Origin: Anaeroplasma sp902783745
GTDB lineage: Bacteria; Bacillota_I; Bacilli_A; Acholeplasmatales; Anaeroplasmataceae
Length of the DNA stretch: 7,321 nucleotides
Direction: 5' to 3'
NCBI GenBank assembly: GCA_946617655.1
Contig: CAMOKL010000047.1
Coordinates: 1 to 7,321, forward strand
The position numbers and the translations under genes were made by a program. The notes beneath the pieces are model-generated. The model saw only the letters and a list, made by a program, of their open reading frames with translations. It did no database searches and had not been told where the DNA came from. Of the stretch, positions 5,384-7,321 are shown piece after piece. How positions within the stretch are numbered: position 1 is the first letter of the stretch; each line of letters opens with the position of its first letter.

Positions 5384-6925
5384 TTATTTAGTATTATTCT
5401 TGTTTTCAACGATTTTAGCATTCTTATAATAAGACATTACTGAATTTGCAGCATTAATAGCTTGTTGTTTAGATGAATAAGATTCACCTATTGCACATAC
5501 TCTGCCTAATCCATTATATAATCTAAAGCTATATCCTAAATTCTTATCACTTACACATTTAAAAGTACCTGTAGATAGATTTCTTTTAAATGTTTCAATA
5601 GAATATAAAACACCATTCTTTGTTGTATATCCATCACTTTGACATAATATTTCCCCATTAGGTGCTAAAAGCTCCCATGAATAAATACCATTATATTTTT
5701 CATATGAGAATTTAGCATTATCTTTATCAGTAATATCTTTTATTTCTATTGGGGTTGCAGTTAAAGATTCTTTATCTACAACATCAACATCAACTATATC
5801 CGCTTTTAATGCGAATTTAATAAAAGATTCCTTTGCTCTTACAGCTGATTTTTCGACTGTATAATTAGAAGATACAGCTAATACTCTATAGTTCTTAGAT
5901 GTTAATTTAAATTTGAATTTACCATTCTTATCAGAAAATATCTTAATCTCGCCAGTTTCTAGATTTCTTTTAACCGCATCTATTGCCTTTAATGCACCAT
6001 CATGAGATGTGAATGTTTCACTTTGTACTAATATTTCACCATTAGATGCCTTTAAGCGATATGAATAACCATCTGCAACCTGGAATACTTCATATTTACC
6101 ATTATATGTTCTTCCTTTTTTTACAGGTATTACACCCTTTAATTTTTTTGGTTTAGGGTTATCATCTATATTTAAATCTTTAGTATCTTCTACTTTAGAT
6201 TCATTATCAGATTCTACAATATTATTTTCAATCGGAAATTCTTCAATATCATCTAAAGAATTATCTTTTTCTATATTATCTATAGAATCTTCTTTTCTTT
6301 CTTCATCTATATTATTTTCTTTTTCTTCTATATTAGATTCTATATTTTCTTTTGAATCATCATCTATTGTATTATCTTCTATAATATTATCATCTTTATT
6401 TAATACTTCATTATTTTCATCTAATGATTCATTATTTTTGATTTCTTCTTCATCATCAAACAAGAATGCATCTACATTTTTAGTTTCATCTAAATTAGCT
6501 TCATTTGTATTAGATACTTCATTAATATCTTCATCTAAATTTTCTTTATCTTCTTTTGTATCAATATTATTTAAAGTATCATCTATTGTATTATCATCTA
6601 CAATAATATTATTATCATTATTTAATACATCATTATTCTCATCTAATTCATCATCTATATTAGATTCTATATCTTCTTTTTTTTCTTCATCTATATTATT
6701 AGTATCTTCTTTAATATCATTAGATTCTAATTCTATATTTTTAGATTCATTAGATCTTTTAATTCTTTCTTCTCTTAATAATTCATTGTTCTTTTCTTTT
6801 TTACTTTTAATATTATGATATAGTTTTATAGATAAAACCCATATTATAACTAAAACAACACCACTTATTATAGAAATAAAGAAAACAAAATCTATAGTTT
6901 TTTCAAATATAGATGCCAAAAACAT
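5384..6925 (-). CDS. Membrane-anchored acidic protein with four DUF1508 (YegP-like) repeats
   Basis: 513 residues in three parts. An N-terminal hydrophobic span (about 12-35) followed by a basic stretch (KLYHNIKSKKEK) suggests an anchor with the rest in the cytoplasm. Residues ~50-258 are a low-complexity linker of Asp, Glu, Asn, Ile and Ser, probably disordered, with an internal duplication. The C-terminal half holds four DUF1508-type units (about 274-322, 327-377, 411-453, 457-502), marked by G.Y.(F/W).., NGE(I)L.QS..(F/Y)T and (F/I)KRNL.TG followed by SDKN. DUF1508/YegP is a small domain of unknown function, usually in tandem pairs; here two pairs are fused to an anchor. AGAGG (6938-6934) lies 8 nt before the ATG at 6925; the in-frame GTG at 6934 overlaps this site and is unlikely to be the start. 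A strong promoter lies upstream and the methyltransferase gene follows. Function unknown. Confidence 0.85.
   Translation of the reverse strand: MFLASIFEKTIDFVFFISIISGVVLVIIWVLSIKLYHNIKSKKEKNNELLREERIKRSNESKNIELESNDIKEDTNNIDEEKKEDIESNIDDELDENNDVLNNDNNIIVDDNTIDDTLNNIDTKEDKENLDEDINEVSNTNEANLDETKNVDAFLFDDEEEIKNNESLDENNEVLNKDDNIIEDNTIDDDSKENIESNIEEKENNIDEERKEDSIDNIEKDNSLDDIEEFPIENNIVESDNESKVEDTKDLNIDDNPKPKKLKGVIPVKKGRTYNGKYEVFQVADGYSYRLKASNGEILVQSETFTSHDGALKAIDAVKRNLETGEIKIFSDKNGKFKFKLTSKNYRVLAVSSNYTVEKSAVRAKESFIKFALKADIVDVDVVDKESLTATPIEIKDITDKDNAKFSYEKYNGIYSWELLAPNGEILCQSDGYTTKNGVLYSIETFKRNLSTGTFKCVSDKNLGYSFRLYNGLGRVCAIGESYSSKQQAINAANSVMSYYKNAKIVENKNNTK
6359..6652 (-). repeat. Duplicated segment in the acidic linker
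   Basis: Copies at about 6652-6578 and 6433-6359 both encode a variant of LDENN(D/E)VLN(N/K)D-NII-DNTIDD and are clearly alike at DNA level (shared runs such as TCATCTATTGTATTATC on the plus strand). The copies are about 220 bp apart, centre to centre, and differ by small in-frame indels, pointing to an internal duplication that has since drifted. Confidence 0.75.
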
Positions 6926-6960
6926 AAAATCCACCTCTAAACGAACTAAAATACATTTTA

Positions 6961-6989
6961 ATTATAAATTAAAAAGTATTTATTATCAA
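6961..6989 (-). promoter_or_regulatory. Sigma-A-type promoter of the DUF1508 protein gene
   Basis: TTGATA (6989-6984) and a perfect TATAAT (6966-6961) are separated by 17 nt. The predicted start near 6954 gives a leader of about 30 nt. A 12-bp palindrome TATCAATTGATA (6984-6995) overlaps the -35 box and could be an operator. Confidence 0.8.
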
Positions 6990-6999
6990 TTGATAGTTT

Positions 7000-7032
7000 A
7001 AAATTAAAAGCCCTGAAGAATTCTTCAGAGCT
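7000..7032 (-). terminator. Intrinsic terminator of the tRNA operon
   Basis: On the minus strand AGCTCTGAAG-AATT-CTTCAGGGCT (7032-7009) forms a 10-bp stem with one G-U pair and a 4-nt loop, followed by TTTTAATTT. It begins 12 nt after the encoded CCA of tRNA-Gly and ends before the promoter of the next gene. Confidence 0.9.
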
Positions 7033-7044
7033 TGTACTTTTTAA

Positions 7045-7118
7045 TGGAGCGCGTGAAGGGAATCGGACCCTCGTCATTAGCTTGGAAGGCTAAGGTTCTA
7101 CCATTGAACTACACGCGC
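7045..7118 (-). tRNA. tRNA-Gly(UCC)
   Basis: A 74-nt cloverleaf with encoded CCA. Acceptor GCGCGTG/CACGCGC, D stem GTTC/GAAC with loop AATGGTA (both loop Gs present), anticodon stem TTAGC/GCTAA with loop CTTCCAA giving anticodon UCC, variable loop TGAC, T stem GAGGG/CCCTT, discriminator T. The T loop reads TCCGATT rather than the usual TTCGATT, so position 55 (7066) is C in place of the nearly universal U that becomes pseudouridine. The stems are otherwise intact and a promoter and terminator are present, so it looks functional. It is 9 nt downstream of tRNA-Pro and surely cotranscribed. Confidence 0.95.
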
Positions 7119-7127
7119 ATATTTAGA

Positions 7128-7204
7128 TGGTCGGGAAAACAGGATTCGAACCTGCGACATCTTGGTCCCAAACCAAGCGCTCTACCAAGCTGAGCTATTT
7201 CCCG
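7128..7204 (-). tRNA. tRNA-Pro(UGG)
   Basis: A 77-nt cloverleaf with encoded CCA. Acceptor CGGGAAA/TTTCCCG, D stem GCTC/GAGC with loop AGCTTGGTA, anticodon stem CTTGG/CCAAG with loop TTTGGGA giving anticodon UGG, variable loop ATGTC, T arm GCAGG-TTCGAAT-CCTGT with one G-U pair. Acceptor base C1 paired with G72 and discriminator A are normal for bacterial tRNA-Pro. First gene of the two-tRNA operon. Confidence 0.97.
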
Positions 7205-7226
7205 GTGTGTATCAACACGCTCGTTT

Positions 7227-7255
7227 ATTATAGCATAGCAATTTTTTTAAATCAA
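7227..7255 (-). promoter_or_regulatory. Sigma-A-type promoter of the tRNA operon
   Basis: TTGATT (7255-7250) and a perfect TATAAT (7232-7227) are separated by 17 nt. The predicted start near 7220 is about 16 nt before the mature 5' end of tRNA-Pro. The start is followed by a short GCGTGTTGATACACAC stretch that can fold and would be removed during 5' processing. Confidence 0.85.
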
Positions 7256-7281
7256 TACCTATTTTAAAAAAATTTATTATT

Positions 7282-7311
7282 AAGCTAGTCCATAAACAAG
7301 GCTAGCTTTTT
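7282..7311 (+). terminator. Terminator-like hairpin at the right edge
   Basis: AAGCTAG (7282-7288) pairs with CTAGCTT (7302-7308), extended by CC/GG with one bulged T, and a run of five Ts ends it on the plus strand. The geometry favours rightward transcription, yet no rightward gene lies to its left. It more likely also serves a leftward gene beyond the window, though on that strand the U-rich tract starts only about 9 nt after the stem. Confidence 0.45.
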
Positions 7312-7321
7312 AATAGTTATA

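Noticed and set aside
6438..6818. 126-codon Ser/Leu-rich open frame on the plus strand
   Set aside because: It is the complement of the Asp/Glu/Asn low-complexity linker, with no promoter or ribosome site seen for it.

Overview
This AT-rich window, with NNK/Ile-rich proteins, AGGAGG-type ribosome binding sites and sigma-A-like promoters, looks like a low-GC Gram-positive bacterium (Firmicutes/Bacilli, possibly an uncultured gut or rumen lineage near Erysipelotrichales or the RF39-type Mollicutes relatives). Stops seen are TAA and TAG, and tryptophan codons checked are TGG, so nothing points to a recoded UGA. The exact lineage is an inference.

Left half (1-3250): a leftward carbohydrate-uptake operon. 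In transcription order it encodes an unrecognised multi-spanning membrane protein (2900-2157), two binding-protein-dependent ABC permeases of the LplB/YteP and LplC/YtcP type (2119-1091 and 1072-203), and the N-terminus of a lipoprotein with a Thr/Ala-rich repetitive linker (164-1, cut by the window edge), presumably the solute-binding protein. No ATPase is present in the visible part; relatives of this transporter class use a shared MsmX-type ATPase. A well-formed promoter (TTGACT-17-TAAAAT) drives the operon, with two LacI/CcpA-like operators just downstream of its start point.

Centre (3150-4220): a divergent rightward gene for a CE8 pectinesterase without a signal peptide. With the divergent importer it suggests uptake of methyl-esterified pectin fragments followed by de-esterification in the cytoplasm. 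The shared control region contains operator-like dyads near both promoters and a 30-bp alternating pyrimidine-purine tract.

Right half (4200-7321): a bidirectional terminator separates the pectinesterase from a leftward pair: a membrane-anchored protein with an acidic linker and four DUF1508 (YegP-like) repeats, then a class I SAM-dependent methyltransferase of the Methyltransf_32 type. A perfect 20-bp palindrome lies between them. Further right is a leftward tRNA-Pro(UGG)/tRNA-Gly(UCC) operon with its own promoter and terminator. The tRNA-Gly reads C instead of U at position 55 of the T loop.

Most of the window is assignable to known families. The parts that most deserve a second look are the pectin locus control region, the unknown membrane protein whose ribosome binding site does not match its ATG, and the C55 tRNA-Gly.
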